A stretch of DNA of 64,000 bases from an uncultured Leptolyngbyaceae cyanobacterium (GCA_938023035.1 CALIDI010000017.1:17919-81918), one strand, 5' to 3'; positions 18,878-29,134 are shown, counted from the first letter of the stretch. A program made the numbers and translations. The notes: a model not told the origin generated them from the sequence alone.

Positions 18878-20098
18878 ATGGATTTACTGGAATATCAGGC
18901 AAAAGAGCTTTTTCAAACTGTTGGGATTCCGATCCCACCTTCCCAGCGAATTGAGCGTCCGAAGGATATTAAGAGCTTGACCATTCCTTACCCGATCGCC
19001 CTCAAATCTCAGGTGTATATCGGGGGGCGGGGACGGATGGGAGGGATCCGCTTTGTGGAAAACACCATTGACGCGATCGCGGCAGCTCAGAGTATTTTCA
19101 ACCTGCCCATCATGGGTGAATATCCCAAAGTTTTGTTGGCAGAGGCAAAATACGAGGTGGAGCAGGAATTCTACCTAGCGGTTATTTTAAATCGCTCAAT
19201 TCGGCGGCCCGTGCTGCTTGGCTCGGTCAAAGGCGGGATGAATGTACAGCAGCATGTTGACCAGATGCAGCACGTGGTGGTTGAGCAAGATTTTTCTCCC
19301 TACTACGCCCGGCGACTGACCATCAAGATGGGCCTATCAGGAGATTTAATTGAAGCCGTAAGCAGCATTGTGGAAAAGATGTACCATCTCTTTGCCACAA
19401 AAGACCTAGATTTGGTAGAAATTAACCCTTTAGGGATCAGTTCTGATGGCAAACTGATCGCGCTGGATGGCAAAGTTAGTGTGAATGACGATGCCTTACC
19501 ACGCCAGACCGCTTTTGCTGGGTTAATCGGCGACTCCGATGGCGATGAGCACAACCCCCAGCAAACTGGCTGCCCAATCACCCTCGACCCAGATGGCCAA
19601 ATCGGTATCCTCTGCAATGGGGCAGGGTTAACGATGACCACAATTGATTTGATTTGTGCTGCGGGGGGCAAGCCCGTTTCTTTTCTTAACTTGGGTAGCG
19701 AAACCCAGGCGGGAGTTTCTGCCAGTCTGCTGAAAGAGCGCTTAGCCCAGGGGCTAGAGCAGCTCGCCCAAATCAAGAAGGTGCGAGTATTGCTCGTTCA
19801 CCTGGTTACTGGGTTGCTACCAGATGATGAAATGGCCGAGGTCATTGCTGGTTTTATTCGTCGGCGATCGCGGGAACCCCGTGGCATCAGCGAAATCCGG
19901 CCAGACACGTTGATTACTCACACCGTTCGAATTCCCCAAATGGTAGTACGTTTAGTTGGCCGATCCCATAATTTGGAGAATACCGGCAACGAAAAAGCCG
20001 TTAACGCTTATCTGGCAGCAGCACAGGTCATCGTTGTGGAGAGTCTGGATGACGCAGTTGCCCAAACCGTTGCCCAAGCCAGGAAATGGGCGAAATAG
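18878..20098 (+). CDS. sucC: Succinyl-CoA synthetase beta-type subunit (ATP-grasp)
   Basis: 406 residues from ATG 18878 (MDLLEYQAKELF, the standard N-terminus). An ATP-grasp domain with YIGGRGRMGGIRF and the metal-binding LVEINPLGI is followed by a CoA-ligase domain with IGILCNGAGLTM and GSETQAGVS. With SucD it would interconvert succinyl-CoA and succinate with nucleotide triphosphate synthesis in the cyanobacterial TCA variant. The family usually has the form GGxA around the second motif, so this member is somewhat divergent and about 20 residues longer than E. coli SucC. Other acyl-CoA ligases of the same fold cannot be excluded. sucD follows in the same direction after 650 bp. Confidence 0.85.
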   Translation: MDLLEYQAKELFQTVGIPIPPSQRIERPKDIKSLTIPYPIALKSQVYIGGRGRMGGIRFVENTIDAIAAAQSIFNLPIMGEYPKVLLAEAKYEVEQEFYLAVILNRSIRRPVLLGSVKGGMNVQQHVDQMQHVVVEQDFSPYYARRLTIKMGLSGDLIEAVSSIVEKMYHLFATKDLDLVEINPLGISSDGKLIALDGKVSVNDDALPRQTAFAGLIGDSDGDEHNPQQTGCPITLDPDGQIGILCNGAGLTMTTIDLICAAGGKPVSFLNLGSETQAGVSASLLKERLAQGLEQLAQIKKVRVLLVHLVTGLLPDDEMAEVIAGFIRRRSREPRGISEIRPDTLITHTVRIPQMVVRLVGRSHNLENTGNEKAVNAYLAAAQVIVVESLDDAVAQTVAQARKWAK

Positions 20099-20748
20099 CC
20101 AAAATAACCTGCCCATAGGTTCTCTGGACTACCATTGTAGACCGACAAGACCATTCACAGATAAGTTCACATTCACAGATAAGTTCAAACGGGTTTCAAG
20201 GGGGTCTGCTTCTCCCGCATGGTTGCAGCGCTTGCCCACAACCGTTAGGGTTTCCGGTAGGGCAACAGAGCACAGAATAGCCCCCGTCTGGTCAAACGGA
20301 TGATCCGGATTTCTTCAAGATTGTGATCTGAGTTGCAGTCTCACGGTCAATCGTCCGGCATGATTAAGAGAACACTAAGTCAGAACACTTAGGGCAAAAC
20401 CCGGTGCTCAACCGCCAGTGATGAGTAGGCTTTCTGACTTGTAGAGTGATCCACCAAGGGATTGACTCCATTGGGAGTTTAGGGGGCTTAGCCTCCCCAT
20501 TTGTCCCGATACTCAACCTTTCCGACTGGCTAGCATCATAGCCTTTTATGCAGCTAAAGGGGCAACCGTCAGATTGACTCTCGCCAGAGTCAACGGTATG
20601 GTTATCAGAATAAATCGTGTGTTTTGTCAAGGACTATTTGGCGGTTAAGCATCAGCTAAACGCAGCAAATTAGAAAAAAGCTGACAGACTTGAATCGAGG
20701 TCCAGGCTCTACAGCTTTAACAATCGAAAAAGGGAAAGTGCAGTTACC
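20099..20748. other. Gap between sucC and sucD containing a dispersed repeat copy
   Basis: 650 bp without a gene. Two short direct repeats (TTCACAGATAAGTTCA) lie near 20153-20186. At 20386-20424 there is a good copy (C2) of the 35-40 bp repeat with core CTTAGGGCAAAACCCGG and TGCTCAACCGCC. A symmetric GGGATTGACTCCATTGGGAG stretch lies near 20458. The gap probably separates transcription of the two subunit genes. Confidence 0.5.
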
Positions 20749-21654
20749 ATGATTTTCTCACCACACAATCGCGTACTGGTTCAGGGTATTTGTGAACCTC
20801 TGGGTGCGGTTTATGCGCCTATTATGCAAGCCTATGGCACAGATTTGGTTGCTGGGGTTAGTGCAGGTCATGGAAGCAGCGATTTTTATGGTATTCCAGT
20901 CTTCGATCTGGTGGATCAGGCAATCGACCAGGTTGGAGCCATTGATACGACGGTTATCTTTGTTTCTCCCTACGCGGTGTTAGATGCAGCCCTAGAGGCG
21001 ATCGCTGCCGGTATTCACCAGGTGATTATCGTCACTGAAGGGGTACCACCGCTAGATATGGTAAGGCTATTGCGGCAGGCAGAGGCCACAGAGACGCTGG
21101 TGGTAGGGCCGAATAGTGCTGGCATCATTATTCCCGGTCAACTGCTGTTGGGGGTGCATCCGACAAGCTTTTACACCCCTGGCCCCGTGGGCATTATCAG
21201 CCGCAACGGAACGCTTACCTACGAAGTGGCCATGCAGCTATCCCAAGCGGGCTTAGGCCAATCGATTGGAGTTTGTATTGGGGGCGATGCCATTATTGGT
21301 TCCTCCTTTCCCCAGTGGTTGCAAATTCTGGAGGAGGATGAGCACACCGAAGCAATTGTTTTGATTGGAGAAATTGGTGGAGATAGCGAAGAGGCTGCCG
21401 CCCATTATATTGCCGAGGCGATCGACAAACCCGTTGTTGCCTACATCGCAGGTAAAAACGCCCCAAAAGGTAGACGCATCGGTCATGCCGGCGCGATTAT
21501 TGATGCCCAAATTTTAGAGCTAGGGCCAGATACAGGGACTGCCGCCAGCAAAATTAATGCCCTACGACGGGCAAGAATTCCTGTAGCAGAGCGGCCTTCT
21601 CAAATTCCGACCCTGGTCGAGAAAGCACTCCGCAAGTTAGTGAAGCAGGCTTAG
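20749..21654 (+). CDS. sucD: Succinyl-CoA synthetase alpha-type subunit
   Basis: 301 residues. The N-terminal CoA-binding Rossmann domain has VLVQGICEPLG and the usual IIVTEGVPPLDM; the C-terminal ligase domain has SRNGTLTYEVAMQL, GIGGDAIIGSSF-like and the active-site His in GRRIGHAGAII. Family members phosphorylate this His during catalysis. The length matches SucD. It pairs with the beta subunit upstream despite the long gap. Confidence 0.9.
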   Translation: MIFSPHNRVLVQGICEPLGAVYAPIMQAYGTDLVAGVSAGHGSSDFYGIPVFDLVDQAIDQVGAIDTTVIFVSPYAVLDAALEAIAAGIHQVIIVTEGVPPLDMVRLLRQAEATETLVVGPNSAGIIIPGQLLLGVHPTSFYTPGPVGIISRNGTLTYEVAMQLSQAGLGQSIGVCIGGDAIIGSSFPQWLQILEEDEHTEAIVLIGEIGGDSEEAAAHYIAEAIDKPVVAYIAGKNAPKGRRIGHAGAIIDAQILELGPDTGTAASKINALRRARIPVAERPSQIPTLVEKALRKLVKQA

Positions 21655-21804
21655 CGCAGCGTCATAGTGCCTTAATTTAGGATTGGCACAAATTTAGGAT
21701 TAGCACATTTGGAAGCGCTTAACGTGACGAGTAGATTAAAGCATCAGTTCGACTTCCCTGAGCCTCATTTCTCTCTCAGCGTAGGAGAGGAGCTTTGCCC
21801 CGGT

Positions 21805-21833
21805 TTCCCTTCTCCCATCAAGGGAGAAGGGAA
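21805..21833. repeat. Perfect 12-bp hairpin between convergent sucD and chlI
   Basis: TTCCCTTCTCCC and GGGAGAAGGGAA pair perfectly around ATCAA. It lies between two convergent genes, so it may protect or end both transcripts, although no T-run follows. CCTTCTCCC…GGGAGAAGG hairpins also form the core of the MITE-like elements at 32.8, 34.8 and 54.6 kb. Confidence 0.7.
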
Positions 21834-21963
21834 TTGCCCTAACGGACATGCAAGCAAGAGAGAGAGAAGAATGACTGAAGCGAGTTCAGAAATTTATGCC
21901 TTGCTGTACCAGCGTTTGAGAATCATCACCTTAATTTTCAGAATTTTTAGTCTTGACAGACCC

Positions 21964-23064
21964 CTAGACTGCGACACCAAAAACTTCATTAAAGACCTTT
22001 TCGACCTTGTAGCCAGAGTCAATCGACTCCAGAGGGTCTTTACGCAGACGATGCCGCAGACAGAGGGTCGCCACCCGGCGAATGTCTTCAACGGTCACTT
22101 CTGCTCGGCCTTCAAAGGCTGCGATCGCGCGTGCGGCCCGGTTCGTTACAATATCGCCCCGCAACCCATCCACATCCAATTCGGCACAAACCTGAGAAAC
22201 CTTTACCCGCAGATCATACTCAATCGTGACCGCATGAAGCCGCTGCTGAGCCTCTACAATCCTCCGCTGGAGAGCTTCTTGCTGGGGTTGGTATCGCTCT
22301 AAAAAAGATTGAGGATCCTGGTCAAACTCAGTACGCTGTTCCACAATCTGCACGCGCAGAGCGGGTTCTTTCACGGTGCGAATCTCAGCATGCATGCCAA
22401 ACCGGTCGAGCAATTGGGGCCGCAGTTCCCCCTCTTCTGGGTTACCGGAACCGACCAAAACAAAGCGGGCTGGATGGCGAATTGAAATGCCTTCGCGCTC
22501 AACCGTATTCCAACCAGAGGCGGCAGAGTCCAAAAGTACATCTACAAGGTGATCATCCAACAAGTTGACTTCATCCACGTAGAGAATGCCCCGATTGGCT
22601 TTAGCCAGTAGCCCTGGCTCAAAGGCTTTGACCCCTTCCGATAGGGCTTTTTCAATATCAATCGTGCCGCACACCCGGTCTTCCGTCGCCCCCAGCGGCA
22701 AATCAACCATCTGTACTTTTTTCTGAATGATTGCGACCTCGCCTCCTTGGGCTAAGATTTTGCGCACTTCATCCCCCATTAGTTCTGGGTCGCTGGGATG
22801 GCTGTTAAAGGGGTCGTCTGCCACGACGTCAATTTCCGGGAGTAGGTCGGCCAGGGCACGAATCGTTGTTGATTTACCAGTGCCGCGATCGCCCATAATC
22901 ATGACCCCACCAATTTTGGGGTCAATCACATTCAGCAACAGTGCCAGCTTCATTTCTTCCTGGCCCACAATCGCCGTAAAGGGAAAAACAGGGCGACGGC
23001 GATTTGCCATTGATTGCACAGAGCGACCGTTTTCAACAATCGGGGGGTTAGCGACAGAACTCAC
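21964..23064 (-). CDS. chlI: Magnesium chelatase ATPase subunit I
   Basis: 366 residues. This AAA+ subunit hydrolyses ATP to drive Mg insertion into protoporphyrin IX with ChlD and ChlH, the first committed step of chlorophyll synthesis. Visible are [16 protein letters not shown], Walker [10 protein letters not shown], Walker [11 protein letters not shown], and the [21 protein letters not shown] sensor region. The first start is GTG 23064; the ATG at 23010 would remove 18 poorly conserved residues. The convergent sucD ends 309 bp away. Confidence 0.95.
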   Translation of the reverse strand: MSSVANPPIVENGRSVQSMANRRRPVFPFTAIVGQEEMKLALLLNVIDPKIGGVMIMGDRGTGKSTTIRALADLLPEIDVVADDPFNSHPSDPELMGDEVRKILAQGGEVAIIQKKVQMVDLPLGATEDRVCGTIDIEKALSEGVKAFEPGLLAKANRGILYVDEVNLLDDHLVDVLLDSAASGWNTVEREGISIRHPARFVLVGSGNPEEGELRPQLLDRFGMHAEIRTVKEPALRVQIVEQRTEFDQDPQSFLERYQPQQEALQRRIVEAQQRLHAVTIEYDLRVKVSQVCAELDVDGLRGDIVTNRAARAIAAFEGRAEVTVEDIRRVATLCLRHRLRKDPLESIDSGYKVEKVFNEVFGVAV

Positions 23065-23230
23065 AGGCGTACCTAAGGGGTTAAATACATCAATTGATTA
23101 CCTCCCATTATCCCATAAGCTGTTAAGCCAACCGAGGGACTTTGATTTTTGCCACTACCTTATCGGGATTGGGCCACACCAGCGTATTCTGGACAGAAGA
23201 AAGCCAGCAGATCGTTTTAGAGGTATGGGG

Positions 23231-24328
23231 ATGAGTCAAGCAGCAATTGGAGTCGCCCTTGTGGGCACAGGGTTTGGGCAAAAGGTGCATATCCCCGCCC
23301 TCCAAGCCCACCACCGCACCAACTTGGTCGCGGTCTACCATCGCGATCGCGCCAAAGCCGAGGCCATCGCTCAAACCTACGGTATCCCCCATGCCTGCAC
23401 CCACATCGAAGCGCTGGTAGCACTGCCAGAAGTCGATGCCGTCAGCATTACGACTCCGCCCTTCCTGCATTACCCAATGGCCAAGACCGTGCTGCAAGCG
23501 GGGAAACACTTATTCCTCGAAAAACCCGTCACCCTTGTGGCTAGAGAAGCGGAGGAATTGCAGCAACTGGCAATAGTTCATCAGCGGGTGACAGCTGTGA
23601 ATTTTGAGTTTCGCTGTGTCCCTGCCTGGATGCAACTAGCGGAATTATTAAAGGCCGGGTATGTGGGCAAACCGCGTTTAATTAAAGTGGATTGGTTAGT
23701 CTCTAGTCGCGCAGATGCCACCCGCCCCTGGAACTGGTACGCCCAGGCCGCACTAGGAGGTGGGGCGTTGGGGGCGATCGGTTCCCATGCCTTTGATTAC
23801 ATTACCTGGCTTTTTGCCCCCGTCAAACAACTGTGTGCCCGATTGAATGTATCGGTACCGCAACGGCCCGACCCAGTCAGTCGCGAGTTAAAACCCGTGG
23901 ATGCCGATGACATTTGCCAGATAATGCTGGAGTTAACCGATGGTACCCCCTGCCAGATGACCCTAGCGGCAACGACCTATCAGGGGCGGGGGCATTGGCT
24001 AGAGGTCTATGGCGATCGCGGTACGCTGGTGTTGGGCAGCAGCAACCAAAACGATTATGTCCATGGCTTTCAGCTTTGGGGCAGCCATCAAGGCGAACCC
24101 CTGGTGGAATTGCCAATTAGCGATCGCTTCGCCTTTCCCCAGACCTACCCCGACGGACGCATTGCCCCCACACTCCGTATCATTGACCGCTGGATTCAAG
24201 GCATTGACCAAGGAGCCGCACTCGCCCCCTCCCTGCAAGAGGGGGTAGCGGCCCAAAAACTGATGGACTTAGCCCGCCAATCTAACCAATCAGGCCAATG
24301 GGTGCAAGTTCCAAGGGGGCAAGTTTAA
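23231..24328 (+). CDS. Gfo/Idh/MocA family NAD(P)-dependent oxidoreductase
   Basis: 365 residues from ATG 23231, with TAGAGG upstream. The N-terminal Rossmann fold has [18 protein letters not shown] (GxGxxG-like), the EKP motif follows in [10 protein letters not shown], and the C-terminal half has the [18 protein letters not shown] sheet-domain motif with a His in the catalytic position. Such enzymes act on sugars, inositols, biliverdin and other substrates; the substrate here is not evident. The frame is open far upstream, antisense to chlI, but that part is not protein-like. mtnA follows in the same direction. Confidence 0.88.
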   Translation: MSQAAIGVALVGTGFGQKVHIPALQAHHRTNLVAVYHRDRAKAEAIAQTYGIPHACTHIEALVALPEVDAVSITTPPFLHYPMAKTVLQAGKHLFLEKPVTLVAREAEELQQLAIVHQRVTAVNFEFRCVPAWMQLAELLKAGYVGKPRLIKVDWLVSSRADATRPWNWYAQAALGGGALGAIGSHAFDYITWLFAPVKQLCARLNVSVPQRPDPVSRELKPVDADDICQIMLELTDGTPCQMTLAATTYQGRGHWLEVYGDRGTLVLGSSNQNDYVHGFQLWGSHQGEPLVELPISDRFAFPQTYPDGRIAPTLRIIDRWIQGIDQGAALAPSLQEGVAAQKLMDLARQSNQSGQWVQVPRGQV

Positions 24329-24479
24329 GCTAACCTTCCCCGCTACTCGCCTGTGGGGTTACTTCACGTTGGCACAGCCAAGCCAAAAGACTGACAACGC
24401 CCGCTTCTTCTCACTCGCTCCCACTTCTAATTCCCCATTTTCCACTGACTCCTTCACGTTCTCCCCCACCAACTTATCT

Positions 24480-25553
24480 ATGACTTCCACGACTTCCACC
24501 TCTGCGATTTACCCTGTCACCTGGCAAGCCGATGCCGCTGTTTTGATAGATCAAACTCGGATTCCTGCTGAGTTAACCACCGTGCGGATTGAAGACTATG
24601 AAACCATGGCGCGCGCCATTGAAACAATGATTGTGCGAGGTGCACCAGCAATTGGGGTGGCCGCGGCCTATGGCATGTACCTGGGGGCACGAGCACTCAC
24701 CACCTCGGAGCGAGCCGAGTTTCTTCGCCAGCTAGCAGCGATCGCCCAGCGGCTCCGAGCCACCCGCCCAACAGCCGTCAATTTATTCTGGGCCGTTGAG
24801 CGCATGGTGCAAGCGGCTCATGCTGTAGATGGCCCAGTAGAGCAAATCAAGCATCATCTGCTAGAAACGGCTCAGGCCATTCAAACCGATGACCTCCGCA
24901 CCTGCGAATTGATTGGTCAGCATGGCCTCCAGGTACTCCCGACGCAACCAGAACGTCTTCGCATTTTGACCCACTGCAACGCTGGTGCTCTGGCAACAGC
25001 CGGCTATGGCACCGCCCTGGGGGTAGTGCGGGCCGCTTGGGCAGCCGGTCGGTTAGAGCGAGTGTTTGCCGATGAAACCCGTCCCCGCTTGCAGGGTGCG
25101 AAGCTAACTGCCTGGGAATGCGTCCAGGAGGGCATTCCCGTAACCATCATTACAGACAACATGGCGGCCCACTGTATGCAGCAAGGGATGGTGGATGCGG
25201 TCGTCGTGGGTGCCGATCGGATTGCTGCCAATGGCGACACGGCCAATAAAATTGGCACTTACAGCGTGGCTCTGGCGGCTAAAGCCCATCACATTCCCTT
25301 TTTTGTCGCGGCCCCCCTTTCGACCATTGACTTTTCTCTGATTGATGGTCGTCAAATTCCGATTGAGCAACGCCACCCGAGTGAAATTTACCAGGTCGGC
25401 GATGCCCAACTGTGCCCTGATGGAGCAGAATTCTACAACCCCGCCTTTGACGTGACTCCGGCAGAGTTGATTGCGGCGGTGGTCACCGAATTTGGCGCGA
25501 TCGCCCCTGCGGATCTGCAATCGACCCTGGCAGCCAAGCAGGGGAAACGCTAA
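24480..25553 (+). CDS. mtnA: Methylthioribose-1-phosphate isomerase
   Basis: 357 residues from ATG 24480. MtnA converts 5-methylthioribose-1-phosphate to methylthioribulose-1-phosphate in the methionine salvage pathway. Family motifs seen are [16 protein letters not shown], the catalytic Cys in [20 protein letters not shown], the [16 protein letters not shown] segment, and the catalytic Asp in [20 protein letters not shown]. The length is normal. The frame is open 37 codons further upstream, but a Ser/Thr/Pro stretch there is not family-like. Confidence 0.94.
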   Translation: MTSTTSTSAIYPVTWQADAAVLIDQTRIPAELTTVRIEDYETMARAIETMIVRGAPAIGVAAAYGMYLGARALTTSERAEFLRQLAAIAQRLRATRPTAVNLFWAVERMVQAAHAVDGPVEQIKHHLLETAQAIQTDDLRTCELIGQHGLQVLPTQPERLRILTHCNAGALATAGYGTALGVVRAAWAAGRLERVFADETRPRLQGAKLTAWECVQEGIPVTIITDNMAAHCMQQGMVDAVVVGADRIAANGDTANKIGTYSVALAAKAHHIPFFVAAPLSTIDFSLIDGRQIPIEQRHPSEIYQVGDAQLCPDGAEFYNPAFDVTPAELIAAVVTEFGAIAPADLQSTLAAKQGKR

Positions 25554-25637
25554 ATCCAAAAGCGTCTAAAATCCCCCCTCAGACGCAGTAGTTGTTGCTA
25601 AACTAAAGAATCAACCCATCTCACTGAAGCAGCTTCT

Positions 25638-25865
25638 ATGCAAAAACGTCACACCATTGACTCAACCCAATTGCTGCGCCGAGCAGATGATTTGATTTCA
25701 GCAGCTTCTAACCGCTATCGGATTACTGTTCAAGTCGCCAATCGGGCAAAGCGGCGGCGATTTGATGATTTTGACGGGGCCGATGACTCTGGCATGAAGC
25801 CTGTAATGCGGGCCATTATTGAAATGTCCGATGAGTTGACCCAACCGGAAATTATTGGTGACTAG
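25638..25865 (+). CDS. rpoZ: RNA polymerase omega subunit
   Basis: 75 residues. The pattern [36 protein letters not shown] and [23 protein letters not shown] is the cyanobacterial form of omega, which assists RNA polymerase assembly. The next gene starts 19 bp after its stop, so the two are likely co-transcribed. Confidence 0.95.
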   Translation: MQKRHTIDSTQLLRRADDLISAASNRYRITVQVANRAKRRRFDDFDGADDSGMKPVMRAIIEMSDELTQPEIIGD

Positions 25866-25884
25866 AAAATCATTGGTAACTCGG

Positions 25885-26442
25885 ATGGTGCAGCGGAGCG
25901 CGCACTGGCGGCTGAGCTTTGTCTTGGGATTGGTTCTGGTGTTGCTTACGTCTACCGGGGCGATCGCTCAGCGCATTCGTCCTGATAACGTCTGGCAGGT
26001 AATTTATCAACAATTGCCCGATTTGCCTCGAGAAAACCAGTATATCCACTCTGAAACCCGGCAACCCGCCCCCAACAACACCCTAGTTGGGCGAATGATT
26101 CGCTACCACCTCTACGTCAAGGAGCGTCCACCTTTTTTTCGGTTTGACTGGAAGATTACCCTGGCTGACTATTTGGGAGTCAACGACTGGATCGATCCCA
26201 CGACCTATCCCAGTGCCAAAACATTACAGTCCAACCCGATAGAGGGCGATATGGCTGCCATTCGTCGCCTTAGCCGGGCGCAGCGTGAGGCCTTGGTGCA
26301 GGCCCTCACCGATGCTTTTGCCACCCAGTTGCCCACCCCTGCTCCTTCCAGCAACCCCCGTCCTAGCTCAAGCACACCTCCACCCGCACAACCAACCGCT
26401 CCTGTCAAAGCACCCGGAGCGGCTGATCTCCTGCGACTTTGA
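25885..26442 (+). CDS. Exported conserved cyanobacterial protein downstream of rpoZ
   Basis: 185 residues from ATG 25885. A signal peptide (RLSFVLGLVLVLLTSTGAIAQ) is followed by a compact domain with DNVWQVIYQQLPDLPRENQYI, RMIRYHLYVKERPPFFRFDWKITLADYLG and a C-terminal Pro/Ser/Thr-rich tail. Not recognised as a named family. An upstream in-frame TTG/GTG near 25855 would overlap rpoZ and is less likely. Confidence 0.75.
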   Translation: MVQRSAHWRLSFVLGLVLVLLTSTGAIAQRIRPDNVWQVIYQQLPDLPRENQYIHSETRQPAPNNTLVGRMIRYHLYVKERPPFFRFDWKITLADYLGVNDWIDPTTYPSAKTLQSNPIEGDMAAIRRLSRAQREALVQALTDAFATQLPTPAPSSNPRPSSSTPPPAQPTAPVKAPGAADLLRL

Positions 26443-26541
26443 GTTCACAGCGATCTCATCTGGATGGTGAAAAGGGCATTCTTAGGAAAATCTTTTCACC
26501 CAGACCCTCACCTTCACGAACGACGTAGGACGGCGATACAC

Positions 26542-26898
26542 ATGCAAAAGAGTGGCCCGGGTTGGCGACTGGGGTGGAACCCAGATGCGACCGAGTATGT
26601 CGGCCTAGTGGGAAGTGATGATTGGGCACTGGAGTTGACGGCTACCGAGTTTGCTGACTTCAACCGGCTGGCATTGCAACTGGCCGACACGATGGCAGCG
26701 ATGCAGGCGGAATTGATGGATAAAGAGGCGATCGCCTGCGAGGTTGAAAGTGAGCAACTTTGGCTAGAGGCCGAGGGCTATCCTCACTCCTACAGCCTGC
26801 ACCTCATTCTGTTGACCGGACGCAGAGGCGAAGGCCTATGGCAACCCACAGCAGTACCTGACCTGCTGCAAGGACTGCGATCGCTCTACGTTTTCTAA
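26542..26898 (+). CDS. DUF1818 family protein
   Basis: 118 residues from ATG 26542, with AGGACG upstream. The pattern KSGPGWRLGWNPDA, GLVGSDDWALELTATEFADF, LAD(T)MAAMQAEL and GRRGEGLWQPTAVPDLLQGL fits the DUF1818 family of cyanobacteria and plastid-bearing plants. The family is small and soluble; its function is unknown. Confidence 0.82.
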   Translation: MQKSGPGWRLGWNPDATEYVGLVGSDDWALELTATEFADFNRLALQLADTMAAMQAELMDKEAIACEVESEQLWLEAEGYPHSYSLHLILLTGRRGEGLWQPTAVPDLLQGLRSLYVF

Positions 26899-26970
26899 CC
26901 GATTCAACCTTGCTTATCTCCCTGGAGTTGTGCTTAGCCCAAGCCGGGTTCATCTATCCATCGAGATCCT

Positions 26971-27558
26971 ATGGAATTAATTTTGACCTCTGATTCTCAT
27001 CCGATTCGAGTTGATTTTTTACCGCGTGAAGTGGTCGGGTTACCAGGTCTCTTAGGTATGACAATTGCGCCAGGTCAGCGCCATTTGAGCCAACTGGGGC
27101 TGTGGCAACGTAACCTAGATCAGGATCTGGCGCGTCTGCGTGATTTTTACTTAACAGATTTACTGGTCACTTTAAATGAGCTGCTTGAGTTGCAACTGTT
27201 GCAAATTCCTGACTTACTCCAACGGGTGAACGCCTTTGGGATGATTTCTCGGCATTACCCGATTCAGGACTACAACATTCCTTCATCAACTGCTACCTTG
27301 ATGACTTTAATCAGAGAGATTTTACAAGCAGTGGAGCGATCGCAAACGGTTGTCGTGCACTGTAGGGAAGGGTTAGGGCGCTCTGGTCTGGTAGTTGCGG
27401 CTTGTCTGGTAGCACGGGGATATTCTGCCGATGAAGCCTTTTTCTATGTCCGTGACACACGCCCCGGAAGCATCGACACCCTAGAACAGGAAAATTTCGT
27501 GCGGCGAGTGGCAAAAATCTGGCAGGAACACTCCACCCAGGCCCCTCCGAATAGCTAA
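26971..27558 (+). CDS. Dual-specificity / CDKN3-like protein phosphatase
   Basis: 195 residues. The active-site loop HCREGLGRSG places the catalytic Cys at 131 and the phosphate-binding Arg at 137 (Cx5R), and the general acid region DYNIPS lies upstream. The fold resembles eukaryotic CDKN3-like and other dual-specificity phosphatases. It should hydrolyse phosphotyrosine, phosphoserine or a phosphorylated small molecule; the substrate is unknown. It ends convergent to queC with a 56-bp gap. Confidence 0.85.
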   Translation: MELILTSDSHPIRVDFLPREVVGLPGLLGMTIAPGQRHLSQLGLWQRNLDQDLARLRDFYLTDLLVTLNELLELQLLQIPDLLQRVNAFGMISRHYPIQDYNIPSSTATLMTLIREILQAVERSQTVVVHCREGLGRSGLVVAACLVARGYSADEAFFYVRDTRPGSIDTLEQENFVRRVAKIWQEHSTQAPPNS

Positions 27559-27614
27559 TCTCCACTCTTGATGTGAAATGTGATGTGAAGTGTTATCGAC
27601 AGCAGCAGGTTAAA

Positions 27615-28310
27615 TTATTCGAGCGTGTGCAGTTGGCGACCGCTTGGCGTTGCTAACTCGGGGTGGCCCGCAGCAATCAGAGCGCGATCGCGAATGCGAC
27701 AGGCATCACACACCCCACAGGGTTCGGTACCGCCTTGATAACAAGACCAAGTTTGCGCAATCGGCACTCCGAGCTGTAAAGCCCGTTTGACAATATCCAC
27801 TTTAGAATCCAGCACGAGGGGAGCCACTAGACGAGGAGCGCGCCCCTCTAACCCTGCTTTAGACGAAAGGTTTGCTAAGTGCTGGTAAGCCGCGAGATAT
27901 TCAGGACGACAGTCGGGATACCCCGAATAATCAACGGCGTTAATGCCTAAGTAGATAGCTTCGGCTCTTTTGGCTTCGGCTAGAGATAGGGCGATCGCCA
28001 CAAACACCGTATTCCGTCCGGGCACATAGGTTGAAGGAATCACCCCCAACTGCACACCCTCCTGCGGAACTGCGATCGCAGTATCCGTTAGAGAAGAGCC
28101 GCCCCACAATCCCAAATTCACCTCAACTTCGTAATGGGAGGTGATATGGAGCGCCTTAGCAATGGCTCTAGCCGCTTCTAACTCCCGCAAATGGCGCTGC
28201 CCGTAGCGAATTGACAGGGCAACCAATTCATATCCATCCGCTACCGCCTGCGCCGCAGCCGTGGCAGAGTCTAAACCCCCTGACAATAAAACAATCGCGA
28301 TCGGTTTCAT
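27615..28310 (-). CDS. queC: 7-cyano-7-deazaguanine synthase
   Basis: 231 residues from ATG 28310, preceded by AAAGAGGA. QueC uses ATP and ammonia to make preQ0 from 7-carboxy-7-deazaguanine for queuosine synthesis. The N-terminal PP-loop SGGLDSAT, the SIRYGQRH motif, the VPGRNTVF stretch, and the zinc-binding cysteines in [18 protein letters not shown] are all present. An ATG at 28331 is in frame, but the ribosome site favours 28310. No other queuosine gene is adjacent. Confidence 0.95.
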   Translation of the reverse strand: MKPIAIVLLSGGLDSATAAAQAVADGYELVALSIRYGQRHLRELEAARAIAKALHITSHYEVEVNLGLWGGSSLTDTAIAVPQEGVQLGVIPSTYVPGRNTVFVAIALSLAEAKRAEAIYLGINAVDYSGYPDCRPEYLAAYQHLANLSSKAGLEGRAPRLVAPLVLDSKVDIVKRALQLGVPIAQTWSCYQGGTEPCGVCDACRIRDRALIAAGHPELATPSGRQLHTLE

Positions 28311-28753
28311 AGAAATGCGATCCTCTTTCATTCAACGCCAGTTTCTAACAAAGACCTTTGGATACAATCTGATACCGATTGAAACAGCGCATGCGGCAGC
28401 TATCGAATTGAACATCTGGAACGGTACAAACTAAGGGAAGAGGAAGGATTTGCATCGTTTTTGACAATCCTTAACCAAGCGTAACCGATTCTCCTAATTT
28501 TCCAGAGGCAGTTGTAAGACTGGCACAGGGCATGCTGCAATGTTAGAGCAACTCTCGTTAACCTACGGGTAGTTTGGCTCAATTTCCGTTGATTGTGCCG
28601 CATTGGTGTGGGGCAGGCTAGACTTTTGAAGCCGTTGCCGCGATGATTAGCCAACGGGGATCTGTTAGGCGCGGCAGAATCAGGCGAGGGATCTCGTTAT
28701 GCGATCCTGGGCTGACCGATTGGAGTTGTCCTTTTCTTCCTAAGGTCTTAACA
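28311..28753. other. Divergent intergenic region upstream of queC
   Basis: 443 bp between queC and the next plus-strand gene. I looked for a preQ1 riboswitch in the queC leader and did not find a convincing C-rich stem with an A-rich tail. No ORF of note. Confidence 0.35.
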
Positions 28754-29134
28754 ATGAAGCATCTGCTAGTGGCTACCCTCATGACCGTTTGCCTGTTGCC
28801 CGCTCACTTGGTTCAAGCTCAGTCAGCACCTGATGCTAAAGCCCAAGCCAATGGAGCCGCATCCTTACAAGCTCAGCCAATATCGGTACGGCGATCGCCT
28901 CAAAGAGTAACCCCTTACCAACCAGGTGAGTTACGTAACCTGGCTGACTCACTGCAATCTACGCCAGCCGCTACCCAACGCTCAGGGCTTGCAATTCCAG
29001 AATCGCTGGTACCAAAACGATTACAGAAAATGTTGTTGACCCCTCCCCCCCAGCCAACCGCTATTGATCCGCTAGAATTCTTTAAAGTGCCCTCCCCCGA
29101 TGCTGGCGTCAAGGTCAACGTGCTGCAAAACTAA
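28754..29134 (+). CDS. Small exported protein, unknown
   Basis: 126 residues from ATG 28754. A signal peptide (HLLVATLMTVCLLPAHLVQAQ) is followed by a low-complexity Ala/Gln/Pro-rich mature part with no recognised domain (e.g. SLQAQPISVRRSPQRVTPYQPGEL). Codons are like those of the neighbours. It is probably a periplasmic protein; the function is unknown. Confidence 0.6.
   Translation: MKHLLVATLMTVCLLPAHLVQAQSAPDAKAQANGAASLQAQPISVRRSPQRVTPYQPGELRNLADSLQSTPAATQRSGLAIPESLVPKRLQKMLLTPPPQPTAIDPLEFFKVPSPDAGVKVNVLQN

Noticed and set aside
22727..23230. Long upstream extension of the Gfo/Idh/MocA frame, antisense to chlI
   Set aside because: The extension is the reverse complement of chlI coding sequence and is not protein-like; the ribosome site and the Rossmann start place the gene at 23231.
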